This document shows positions 34,601 to 45,550 of a stretch of DNA of 64,000 bases, piece by piece. The translations under genes were made by a program, and so were the position numbers. The notes beneath the pieces were generated by a model. The model saw only the letters and a program-made list of their open reading frames with translations, was not told the origin of the DNA and ran no database searches. Each line of letters starts with the position of its first letter. The stretch's first letter is position 1. Source of the DNA: Atriophallophorus winterbourni (taxonomy: Eukaryota; Platyhelminthes; Trematoda; Plagiorchiida; Microphallidae); contig JACCGJ010000346.1 of assembly GCA_013407085.1 (NCBI GenBank), positions 1 through 64,000 on the forward strand. Direction: 5' to 3'.

Positions 34601-35345
34601 TTGGATGCTCTGTATCACTGGTCCCTTTTAAATCAAATGTCGTTCAGCTTACGTAAATGTAATATGTTACAGTTCGGCCGTAATTACGACCACACCCCAT
34701 AATCGGCCCTGTGTATTGAATCAACATGAACACAGACAAACATGCATCAATGTGTTTTTGATTACATTTTCTTTTTTGTAATAGTTGTCATCCAATGGTA
34801 CATGTAAAGCAATTTCTTTTTTCACTATAAAATCTTGATTCATGATTCTTGATTCTTGAACCATCCCATGAAAAACTATTCACACGAATACCACCTCGTA
34901 CTAGCAGTAGTCACGACTGCAATGTACATATTCCCGACTTGAGACTGAACTGTCGAAAGTATTTTTAATCTGTACTGGTATGTTTTACCTGGAACTCTTT
35001 ACCCTGTAATGTTGAACATTCACCCAACTTGGATATATTCGAATCGAACTTGGACAAATTCATGTCGACCAATCCAAACATTGAACCTATATGTTCTACA
35101 CCATTACAGCTTTGAACTTTGAACTCATGCATCGAAGTAATCTTGACCCCATGGATTTACATGTGCCATCCAGCCGATCAAAAAAGTTTTCTACACTTTT
35201 GGATTTTTACCTGATTCCTGAATTCCTCAATAAACAAACAAATCCCATTTTACTATTTATATTGTTCGCAATTCCCATATTATTATGTGGTTTTTGTAAG
35301 AGCTATATACTGTTTAGACCATTAAATTGAATTAAATTGAATAGA
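31640..35345 (+). mobile_element. CR1-like retrotransposon A, decayed, interrupted
   Basis: Endonuclease pieces at 31797-32280 (RGGGVALYH; LLLIGDFNLPNF; SDHLVI), RT at 32940-33345 (PGADEITPMILK; ISNLLLTLDDWT), RT palm at 33590-33660 (LLLFADDIKLWT) and connection/thumb at 33761-34270. Many stops and frame breaks. A TTC microsatellite and AATAAA-containing insert breaks it at about 33380-33440. Element B interrupts it at 34281-34865. Its C-terminus and tail resume at 34870 (LRLNCRK) and end ACCATTAAATTGAATTAAAT at about 35340. RT group assigned by motif style. Confidence 0.75.
34281..34865 (+). mobile_element. CR1-like retrotransposon B, 5'-truncated, nested in A
   Basis: Starts within the RT (CYIDISKAFDKVNQS; DYLTDRHVRVRIDG), has an internal deletion, and ends in a TCTTGATTC-type tail. 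It is flanked on both sides by parts of element A, so it inserted after A. Confidence 0.7.
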
Positions 35346-36560
35346 ATTGATTAGAATATATTGATGTATCAAAGGCACCCGCTAAGGTCAACCACAGCCA
35401 GCTTCTGCAAAAGCTAGTGCAATATGGGATTAAAGGAAACATATTATCATGGATAATGGATTATCTAACCGATCGGCATGTGCGAGTCCGCATTGACGGA
35501 GGTGTATCGATAAGCATCAACGTCAACAGCGGTGTCCCTCAAGGTTCAGTGTTCGGTGCTATCCTTTTCTTGTTATACATAAATTATATAACGAAAATAG
35601 TACGATGATAGATGGTTCTTTTTGCTGATGACATGAAAATAGGAAAGCAAATATGATCCATTGAAGATTGTTTGATGCTGCAAGAGGATTTGGATGCCGT
35701 GTATCAATGGTTTCAACTAAATTAGATGCCTTTCAACATATGTAAACGTAAAATGTTACAACTTTGCCTGCAATAGGAGCATACATATAACCTTGGTCAT
35801 GAAAACCTGACTTGGAACAACGCTGAGAAGAATCTCGGTATCTGGATGACTAATGATCTGAAACCGAATAGTCATTGCCAGAAAGTTTTCAACAGGGCAT
35901 CTTGGGAATGCTGAAGAGAATATTTGGGCGGTTCTCTCCTAATACGCTCCTTCGCATTTTAAATACTTACATCCATCCGACGATAGAATACATGATCTCA
36001 GCCTGGGCATCGTGGTTGCGTCAAGACATTGAATTGCTGGGTAACATTTACCACCGGGCGACGAAGCTAGTTGATGGGATGCAGCACATCCCATGCCTAG
36101 AGCGAATGGCCACGATGGGATTGACCGATTTTACACCAAGGAGAGTGAGGAGCGACATGATCATAACATTTAAAATACTGGGGATGGAAAATCACCCTCT
36201 CAGAGATTTGATAAAAGTTAGTTCCCCTAAGAATACACAGAGTCATTCAAGTTTTCTCGTTATATCGCAATCGAGACTCGATTGTAGACGTCATTTCTTC
36301 TCGATGCGTATTTGCTTTCTGTGGAATTCAATATAACAGGATATTGTCAACACTCCTACGATCCGTGATTTCAAATCAAAACTGGATATCAATATCAAAG
36401 AGCACTCCACTATCGGCCCTATATATTGACCCCATAAAACCCACTCACACCAAACGCTTCGATAGAATTTTGATTGCATCCTCTGTATTTTTTAAAGCTG
36501 TCATTCATGGTACATGTAAAGCGATTTCCTTTTTTCACCATTAAATCTTGATTCTACGAA
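35345..36560 (+). mobile_element. CR1-like retrotransposon B, second 5'-truncated copy
   Basis: Same family as 34281-34865: DYLTDRHVRVRIDG, GVPQGSVFGAILFLLY, FADD region near 35620, thumb domain at 35875-36336 (TPRRVRSDMIITFKILG) and tail ATTAAATCTTGATTC. It begins immediately after the tail of element A. Frame breaks throughout. Confidence 0.75.
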
Positions 36561-37199
36561 TTTGAACGAATATTAACCAAACGAGCCCTTTGTTCCCGTA
36601 TACGATAATATATTCTGAGACGATTCTGATGAGCAACTAATGAAAATATCTCATTTTTGCAACAAAATCTCTGGTCTTATTTATTCATATAGAATTTCTA
36701 TTTGAATCCCGCATTTACTCTGCATTATTTTCAAATTAATCACGAATCAGCATCAATCGATCCAGGGTGTTTGCTCCGGTACAGGTTTTCTCTTCAGCAC
36801 AGTCAACTTCACGTTAATCAACACTATATCCTGGACGACCTTGACCGTCTCGTTGGTTAGTGATCGAGTAGTAGTTGAGAGGTCACGAGAATGTATCGAA
36901 GTAAATTAACCTGTTTACCGTGTGGTCTGGTGGGATTTAGTCATTATTAGTATTGCTGTATTGCCAGTCGATGAGGTGTAAATGCGCTCCTGCAGAAAAT
37001 ATTCATATTTTAACGACACCTCTTTCCTACTAACTAATATTTCAATACCGGTAATTTTGATGTATTCTTTTCCATCAAATTCTCACAGTTTCTTATATTT
37101 TTAAGTATTCCGACGAGCAAGCTCATTCAATTATTGTATCGTTAGGTGAACGTAATTGTTGGGTGTGCCTACGAGGAGTTTATGCGTTGTACTTTCATA

Positions 37200-39520
37200 C
37201 CACATTGACCACTAGAGGGTGGTCAGTGCCCTTTGCGATCCCTTGAATCAGTACATCATTTCACATACCTCGGTTCAGCCATTGCGGATATCCTATCGCT
37301 AGACAAGGAGGTTGATAAGCGGATTAGCAAAGCAGCTGCCATTTTGTCTCGATTAAACTCTGGTATCTAGGGCAAATACAAGAGGACTATTAAGACAACG
37401 ACGTTTGTTCGTACTAAATGCTTTATTGAACGGCAGTGAAACCTCGACCATCCACGTAAGACAGGAACTGAAGCTGAATGCTCTCAATCTATGAAGCATC
37501 TGTCATATCTTGAACATATCATGGATGGAAGAAATAACGAATGCTGGAGTGATTTAAAAACTGCTCTACATAGCAAACTCACTTTACTAAGAGAGCGCCG
37601 CCTGCGGTGGCTTGGTGGTATTCTACTCTATGGTGAGTTGGAATCGGAAATTCGACAATTGTGCAGACCGTACATAGACGTTTGCAAAAATGATACGAAA
37701 GCTATCGACATTGATCACATGAGTTGGGAAGAACTTGCTCTTTATCACTCACTTTTAGGGCATTGTGACCCCGGCTCGCCAGCTGATGAAGAGCAGCTAC
37801 AGCTCCGTGCAGCGGAACGCAGATCTCTCGCCGGTGTCATTCAAGTAATTCAGTTGTTTATTGTCTAAACAACAAGCTAACAACAACCATAAGGAGGGTA
37901 AAACTTGATTTAAGTGTATAACAATATCCGAACATAGAATTAACGTATATAATTGTTTTTCTGGAGACGCATAATGCCATAAAAATCGTCTAATTTCGTA
38001 TTAAAGTCATGCAAGCCTACTGGCGTGAGCAACTGTTGAAGGTAAACTGTTCCAAGTAAAACAGACACGGACAGAGTGAAAAATACCTTCTACAGTTCAG
38101 GCGGGAATGGGGTACGACCAGCACATATTCATGGGTCCGATAATTCCTCGTATCCCTTCGCGTGAATAAATCCTGTAAGGGATGGTTTGGGGTATGGAAT
38201 GTTTTGTAAAGTAAGATAAGGTCTCCTCTGATTCGTCGATAGGGAAAATCGAACAGATTCAGTTGAGCATCCTTTCTTTATATGGTTTGTTTCGGATGCT
38301 GAGAACAATTTTGTTAAGCAGTGATAGATTCGCTGCATATGTTCCACATCCTCTTGAGGCCACGGATGCATGGACTGCACACCGGATTCCATGACTGGTC
38401 TCAGTATGTATTCATGACTCCTTGGGCCTAGTCTGGGGCGAAAATTTCCCAAATCCACGTGTGGAGTATATTTAGAACACGTGTTGCTTTTTTAAAGGCA
38501 CTGTTAGTTTGAAGTGATGTTTTTAAACTGGAGCATATCAAGACACCCAAATCTTTTTCTCCACTGCAATTTTCAAGGACATGCGAACCTATGTGATATG
38601 TGAACTCTACTCGATTCCCCAAATTCATGATCCGCATTTGTTGAAGTTACACGAACAGTTTGTTCTCAACGACCAGCTGTTTAGCGTATCAAGATCCTTT
38701 TGTAATAGCAGACAGTCTTCTGGACTACGAATGCTGCGCCAAATCTTTATGTCGTCCGCAAATAACGAAATGTTACATCGAACAATTTCTGGTATTTCAT
38801 TGACATAAACCAGAAAGAGGATCGGACCAAGGACCGAGCCTTGGGGAACTCCGCTAGTTGCTGCAATTGGTTTGGATAATGCACCATCAACACGTACCTG
38901 GTTAGTGCGACTTGTTAGGTAGTCATTTAGCCAATTCAGCAACTTTCCAGTGAACCCAAGCCTTTCAAGCTTCTGCAATAATAGGGAATGGTCAACACGA
39001 TCGAATGCTTTTGAAATATCTAAGTAGCACGCGTGTATTGCTTGTCCGTTATCTACCGTTTTTGTCCAATCATCTAGCGTTACCAGTAAATTAGACAAAC
39101 AGGAATAATTTCGTCTGAATCCATGCTGGTTCCTCGAAAACAACTGATTATTCTCGAAGTGTTTCATTAGATCGTCAACAATGAGTCAACAACTGTCGCC
39201 GATCGTCTGAGTACTGATTATCGTTTGAAGCGCTGCCGGACATATTGTTCTTCCGGAATCCGATTTTTAGTCATTCGAAAATCTGTGCAGCATGTAAAAT
39301 CATACGATTATATTGTACATCAATAGACAACATCCAGCGAATTACGCCAACATCAACTAGCACGATCGATCTTAATCGGTTCGGTTCAGCGCTTAGGTGA
39401 GCGAACCTAACAGAGACATGCAACGTCTACTCCGCGATCTAGTAAAGAGAGCATCGTGATGGCTTGACTAACAACATCTAGCAGTGTCTTCACATTGTGG
39501 CTTCCCAGATAGATAACCTT
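37200..39520 (+). mobile_element. RTE-like remnant, interrupted by a CR1
   Basis: 3' part of an RTE polyprotein: HHFTYLGSAIA (about 37255), ERRLRWLGG (37590), DVCKNDTKAIDIDHMSWEEL (37678), AAERRSLAGV (37810), then, beyond the CR1 insertion, DRLSTDYRLKRCRTYC (about 39200). The two halves read as one element split by 37930-39175. Several stops. Confidence 0.7.
37930..39175 (-). mobile_element. CR1-like retrotransposon, 5'-truncated, inserted in RTE
   Basis: Minus strand. 39167-38625 is an open RT piece of 180 codons: NQHGFRRNYSCLSNLLVTL, ACYLDISKAFDRVDHSLLL, SGVPQGSVLGPILFLVY and catalytic LFADDIKIW. The C-terminal parts (EKDLGVLI, 38428-38637; LTKLF, 38129-38458) are in shifted frames. This is the best preserved RT of this group in the window. 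Confidence 0.8.
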
Positions 39521-42500
39521 GCCAACATTTATAGCCTCAGCTTGCTTACATTAATCATGGGTGCTGGTAGAGCCATGAGAGCGTCGCGTCTCGGGAATGC
39601 TGAGAGTAATTTTAGGACATTAATGAAGTTTTTGTGATTAGTTAACAAGTAATATTCCAGCACCACTTGGCTTTTGTTGAATACAACTCCCTAGCCTTAG
39701 CATAACTATATGCAACCTTGAAGATAGCATGGTGTTGAAAGATAAAAGCACCGTCCGCAAGATATACGTCTACGCGACTTAGCTTAGAATTTTTCCTCGG
39801 GTTTTCTATCGAAGCGTTTACGGCAATCAGGTAACCTGCAAGCCAGTAGTTTTTGAAGTCAGGGTTTTCTTTCTCAAAATGGATTGCTAGTAGGTGAAAA
39901 GCTTAATCAATCCGGAGCAAAATGGTTATAAGGCGCCAGTCTCCTGTATTTACCCCTTCTCCTGTCAGTAAGAAAAGTCTCGCCAGGCTCGTGCTAGCCA
40001 CTCATTTAGACCAGGAGTTGAAATTAGTTGTCAAAAGCTTTTCGAGACTAACGCGAAATAGGAGCATTCTATAGATAGTTGGGCCTTATTCCTACTGACA
40101 ACCCCTAGTTTTTACAAGCCTACGATGGACAATTCACCTGGAAAATAATGGTCACGTGATATCTGAGAAAGATGTTCACTTGGAAGCACACCGGCATCTA
40201 ATAAACTTTGTTTGATTCGAAGCTTGTTTCTCAGGGGGCGACCTTATCCGACTTACAACCATAATTTTTATGTAGATCCTCAGCTAGAGACACCACTCAT
40301 AAGTAAGTGCGACTGATGTCTGTGTTATCAAGACACATTGGCACGGATTATCGGTCCGGTTGAAAATCAATAAGATGTCCCACATTGCTAAACGAATTCC
40401 TGGCCCGTATAATAGGTTTCATTTGCCGTAGTAAAATGTACTTAACTTGTGGAACTCAGACAAATATATTCAAGTTTCCAGTGTTTACGGTGACAAACAG
40501 CACCGTTAGATCGTAAATTTTCGTTCATGGAAAAGAAATAACACAGTCATCTAATGTTAATTATAGTCCAGTTGAAACTTTAATTATGCAACAAATACGT
40601 GTTCAAATTTCGAATACATGTTTGGACGCTGGAATCGGTAACGATAGTTACGGTATGGGCATTATAAAGCGAAATAAACCCTCGCAGGACAAATATATCG
40701 TCGAGTGGTGACGCAACATTTTGACTTCTAATTTATAATTCTCCAACTCAAGATGTTTGAGTTATGACGAATTTTTAATTAAAAACAACGACATTTGCCT
40801 GCACTCTCTCGAAAAACACCCCACGACCGGGTTGTTCTGTTGGTGCTCATCACTTAGGGATCATGATCCGCGTAACATAAAAGAGCGGATAAATGATAAA
40901 CAAGATGTTTACGTAGACGAAACAGTTTTAGTTGTCTGGTGCGACTAACCTGTTCACTATAATCTGATGACAAATGATGATTTTTTGTTGTAGCATGTAG
41001 GGTTCCATCCGTATGTATGTGTGCGGAGACGAGTTTTAACGTCATTTTTGTGCCAACGTGATTTAAAAATTAAATAATAACGTCAAAGTGATGTGTTGCT
41101 CATATCTCCCAAACTAACATTCGGGGTTTTTTGGTTTTATGTCGTCTGAAAAATTACTTCGTTTTTTGCCATATATCAAAGTAAGTTGTTTATATTTTAG
41201 TGGATTCTTTGTTCACCGGCAATCAGTATATTAATTTTGTTGTTCTTCATACTGGTTGTTACTTTTACTTGGATTTAAAGAATAAAATCTCGATTCAAAC
41301 TTAGTTTGGTAAAACTTGTGTTAAAACTCCTTTACGGTAAACGCTGTTTGTTGTCAATCGATTGGAATGTGTTTGCGACCGATCCTGTATTTTAAATACA
41401 AAGAAATTTGAGTACAATCCATCAGAGCAGTTTTTGGGTAATGTTTTATTTCTGACACAGAAGCTTCGTCAGACCAAGGGTGATAGTCAGGACAGGGAAC
41501 ATGAATAAGTAGTAGTCAACCCACCACCACTTATTTGACCTTACCGCTAAACAGACTCTTGTACGCCTACAGACTCTCACGTCTCGTGGGAATAACCAGG
41601 ATCAGTGGTCCATTTTGCTCACAGTGTATGTCCACATCAATCTGATATCGTTACAGAATTTAGAACATTTGTCTTTCAAAGATTTAGTGTTGAAGTCAGA
41701 AATTCGACCACGGAGCAAACCACTATTGGTTACAAATACGTTTGCAAAACAGACATGAAAATCGTACGAGTGTAAATGAAATTGGTCTCGACCACTCGCG
41801 TTGGAGGTGCAGTGCAAAACATTATCTGCAACCCAGGGAGGAGCAGATATTGCTTTCCTTTCCTGAACATTAATTACCTCATCATAATGACTGTCACCCA
41901 TTAGCAGAGTACTGGATCTCCCCATACGCTCTGTGGAAATGGATGTTCCTGTTGCGTCGGGCTGTTTCGTTATGTAAAACGCTGTCGATTACCTTATGAG
42001 AATAAATTCGAAATGTCACCGGTCAAATCGTAGTACAATCGTATATATTATATTAATAGTGGTATTTCGAAACATCTATGTAAGACAAATAATTTCCTAA
42101 AATCTTTCTCTGTTGAATCAGTACAAATATGTTCGAACCATCATTTAATATTTTTTAACATAATATATGTATTGTAATATATGTGCCCATTGAATTTATT
42201 TGTCGATTTCATCAAGGTAACTGTTTGCTTAGCTTGAGCACAATGTCACGTTTTTTAGTGAAATAGTTTCAGAAACAAAGAACGAAATCTATCTTTGCAC
42301 AAGCAACGTGTATTAAATTCACTAGGAAGGCGAATGCGTTTGAATGGGAGATTCATTGTATTCTAATCGAGATAGCACAAAAGAAGGTATGTGCAAACGC
42401 GTGATCAACTGCTCAACCAACTATGTAATTTCTCTCATTCACAAATCTATTGAACGGTGCCTATGGTTTACAACAGGAGGCACGAAGTAGCTGAAATTTG

Positions 42501-43069
42501 TTGCCAGTTTAAAAAAATTATTCAGTGCTTCATTTGAACGAATACACACTGTGAGTTTGTGAGTGCCATCCGCTTGAAAATAACGAATGCATAGTTGATC
42601 GTATATTGAACGAAAGTACATTTACGTGTTGATATCCAGGTGTTATAGTAATTTAAATCTCATTTTTTATACATTTGAGCATCAGAACTATATCAAATAT
42701 ATTTCCCATTAACATTATTCAAATCCACATTTAAAGCTTTAATATGTAAGCATGATAGTTTTGTACATGAAATTTAATTCGAGTGTTCAATGAGTGAGGG
42801 TTTTTATATCTCACTGTTTAGATATATATTATCTCAATACGACCAAGTTGATTATGTGTCTTCGCGATGTTCCGTACGACGGAAGATTGGAAGCTCTGCG
42901 TCTATGTATTTTTGTCCAAAGCAGGATACAGCGCGATATTATTCACATTTCTAAACTTTTGTCTCCGAACTCCGAACTCAGAAAGTTTTATGGTAGAAAA
43001 AGCAATAAGCTTAAGAATAACCATATGATGACAAAATATATGGAATACAAAAATATAAAATCTCTGAAA
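39521..43069. other. No gene recognised; repeat fragments
   Basis: Holds a decayed family A hammerhead motif on the minus strand (40810-40870: GTGATGAGCACC, CCGGTCGTGGGGTG), a family B end (41080-41110), repeat E (41340-41600), and a minus-strand open frame at 41602-41925 that vaguely recalls a LINE endonuclease (LLMGDSHYDEV). Otherwise AT-rich with no coding signal. Confidence 0.4.
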
Positions 43070-43071
43070 CA

Positions 43072-44730
43072 TCAATGGTGACAGTCACATACCGCATGTT
43101 TCGTCATAAACCCATCGAGTTTGGAGGCGAAAACCTCAACAGATTCCGAGCGGGTGATTTCTTCAGGTAAAATGGTCAAAGTGAAACCAATTCTTACCAA
43201 GAAAACTTTTCGACGAATATCCAATCGAGAATGCGGAATTCCTAAAGCGTTTGAAAATGTTCGTGTTCGAGTAAGGCCATTGGGCTTTAGCAAGTGTTTA
43301 AGGGGATGGTGTTCAGTATGCAGGATTTTGAAGGTCAACAGGAAGTCCCTACGTATCCGTCGTTGGGTAAAATCGTGTAGATTCCGTTTTAACATTTAAC
43401 ACGACGTATATATGTATTAATTAACCGGGGTAGGGTTTCGTGAGTAAAAATACTGAATATTCTTTTAGGAAGACTCAAGATATTGTACACTATCCGGCAA
43501 TGATTTTCAGGCTTATGGTTAAATGCCACCCAGATACCGAGAATTTTTTTCTGCGGTGGTTCAGACGAGAATTTGCGTGCCAGGCTGATACGTGTGGTGC
43601 GGAGAGATTTTCCGAGCCGCAGCATTTTACATTTCGCAGGATTAAATGGTAACTCATATCACTGGGATCAACGAAATACGTTACGAAGATCCCGTTGTAA
43701 TGCCATACAGTCATTAGTAGACGTGACACGTTTTCATATTTTAATATCATCGGTATATAGTATCAAGGTACATCCAATATCCTCTATTATATAGTTTATA
43801 TACACTAAGAATAGACGAGGTTCAAGCACCGATCCTTGCGGAACACCACACGTGAAGTCTGTTTTTCTAGATAAGGTGCTACCAACGCAAACAGTAACAT
43901 GTCTATCAGTAAAATAGTCCTTTATCCAATTCAGCATCATTCCCGTTATTCCATAAGCTTTAAGCTTTTTACTTGGAATGTTATGGTTTGACTTTATCAA
44001 AAGCTTTACAAATATCGATGTAGCAAGCATTGACAGCCTCACCTTCGTCTAGTGCTTTGGTCCAATCCTCGAACGTTGTAAGAAGGTTCGATAAACAGCA
44101 ACGATCTCTTCGAAAACCGTGTTGTGCTGCGGTCAACATTTTTTGGTTTTCAAAATGTTCTCTTATGCGCGCAGTCACAATACGTTCCATTAATTTAGAG
44201 ATCACCGGAAGTAACGTTACCGGTCTATAGTTTGCTGGGTCTGAACGGCTACCGCCTTTATAAATAGGAGTTATCATCCCTGCTTTCCATTACGGTGGTA
44301 TCTTCCAATCATTTAAGCTGAGATTCAATATGCGAAGAGAGGATTAACCAAATCAATGCGACACCCGGTGAGGTGCGCCAAGTGACTTCTTTTCGTTTAG
44401 TTGACAAAGTTCCCCCTTAACCATGTATACGTTCATAGTCATTACATATGTCAATTCCAAATGTGGCGAACTTTGTAAAACTTGATATGAGATACAACAC
44501 TTGGGATTTAATACAAGTGGGTAAAACCTTGCTAAAGCATCAGCAGTATCCTGGGCAGTGTGAGTCAATCCATTTGTTGTTAGTACAGGGAATACACCTG
44601 GTTTGATTTTGGATGGTTTATTTGCTATCTGGTAGAGAAGCTCAGAATTTTTTCATTCTTCTTATGAAGTTCCATTGAAATTGCGTGCGATCTTCTCGTA
44701 ACAGATTCGCGACGTGATTCGGTAACTTAC
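43072..44730 (-). mobile_element. CR1-like retrotransposon, decayed
   Basis: Minus strand, in order: 44568-44353 (DTADALARFYP), 44277-43981 (MITPIYKGGSRSDPANYRPV; CYIDICKAFDKV), 44042-43734 (DYFTDRHVTV; GVPQGSVLEPRLFLVY; TDDIKI), 43625-43389 and 43395-43072 (thumb; IPHSRLDIRR). The RT catalytic box is TDD where related copies have ADD. Multiple frame breaks. Confidence 0.75.
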
Positions 44731-45204
44731 GGGGTTAAATAGCATTCCATCCACCTCTTCTGTTTCGATCTAACCGCTGAGCAACTTATAGTAAACCAAT
44801 AATGGTCACGAAAGCATGACTAGGATCAGTGGTCGATTTGCTAAAAACAGTGTGTATTCTCATCCAGGTGATAAAAATGAACCCGGCTAAGGTCAATAGA
44901 CACAGTTTCGCATGTGTAAAAGTGCAGAACTAATGTTGTCAAGGTGAAACTATGTTTTATAAATAACAAAAACCTACTCAAATATTGAGTATAACGGGAA
45001 TGTAAGCTACTAACGTTACATCATTTCTGAGCACCAGATTCAGGAGATCTCTGCTTCATCCATTTTATTGACCACAAGCTGACGGTCTTCAGTAATTTCG
45101 ACAGCATCAGAATGTGAGTGTTCGCCTCATGGTTTGATACCGCGTTATAACAGTTCACGATCGGTGCCAAACATATTCCAATTAATTACTTGATTTCCTG
45201 TTTC

Positions 45205-45211
45205 AGAATAC
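45205..45211 (+). promoter_or_regulatory. Splice acceptor directly before the GH27 start codon
   Basis: TTTCCTGTTTCAG ends at 45206, five bases before ATG. This is either the end of a 5' UTR intron or a spliced-leader acceptor of the kind used in flatworm trans-splicing. The paralogue at 60607 also has a candidate acceptor (GGTTCCAG, 60595) 11 bases before ATG. Confidence 0.45.
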
Positions 45212-45550
45212 ATGGTTCGGAGCACCGTTAACTGCGCGTACTTCCTAGCCGTTTTGCTGCTCAATCGCTTATACTTGCTCGATTGCACTCAGGTCGATCA
45301 GCAACAAGAAGCTCCAAGACCGGTGATGGGTTACGTCACCGAGAGCGATGCAACTTGCCAGTCCGACTGCACTCGGTATCCACAAAGATGTGTTAGCGAA
45401 GGGAATATCAAAAATATTGCCACGAAGCTCATCTCAAGCAAGCTGCATGATGCTGGGTATCGAATGATAATCATCGACGCATGTTGGTATAGCATGAAAA
45501 CCTATGATACCGTGGATACAATGACTTATGTAATGCCGAATTTTCCCTCG
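45212..45550 (+). CDS. GH27-like gene, exon 1
   Basis: 113 codons from Met to NFPS, donor TCG/GTAAGT. Carries the signal peptide, the first two disulphide-type cysteine motifs and IIDACW. Confidence 0.88.

Noticed and set aside
41602..41925. Minus-strand frame as a LINE endonuclease domain
   Set aside because: Only one weak motif (LLMGDSHYDEV); the remaining catalytic motifs are missing, so it is mentioned but not called as an element.
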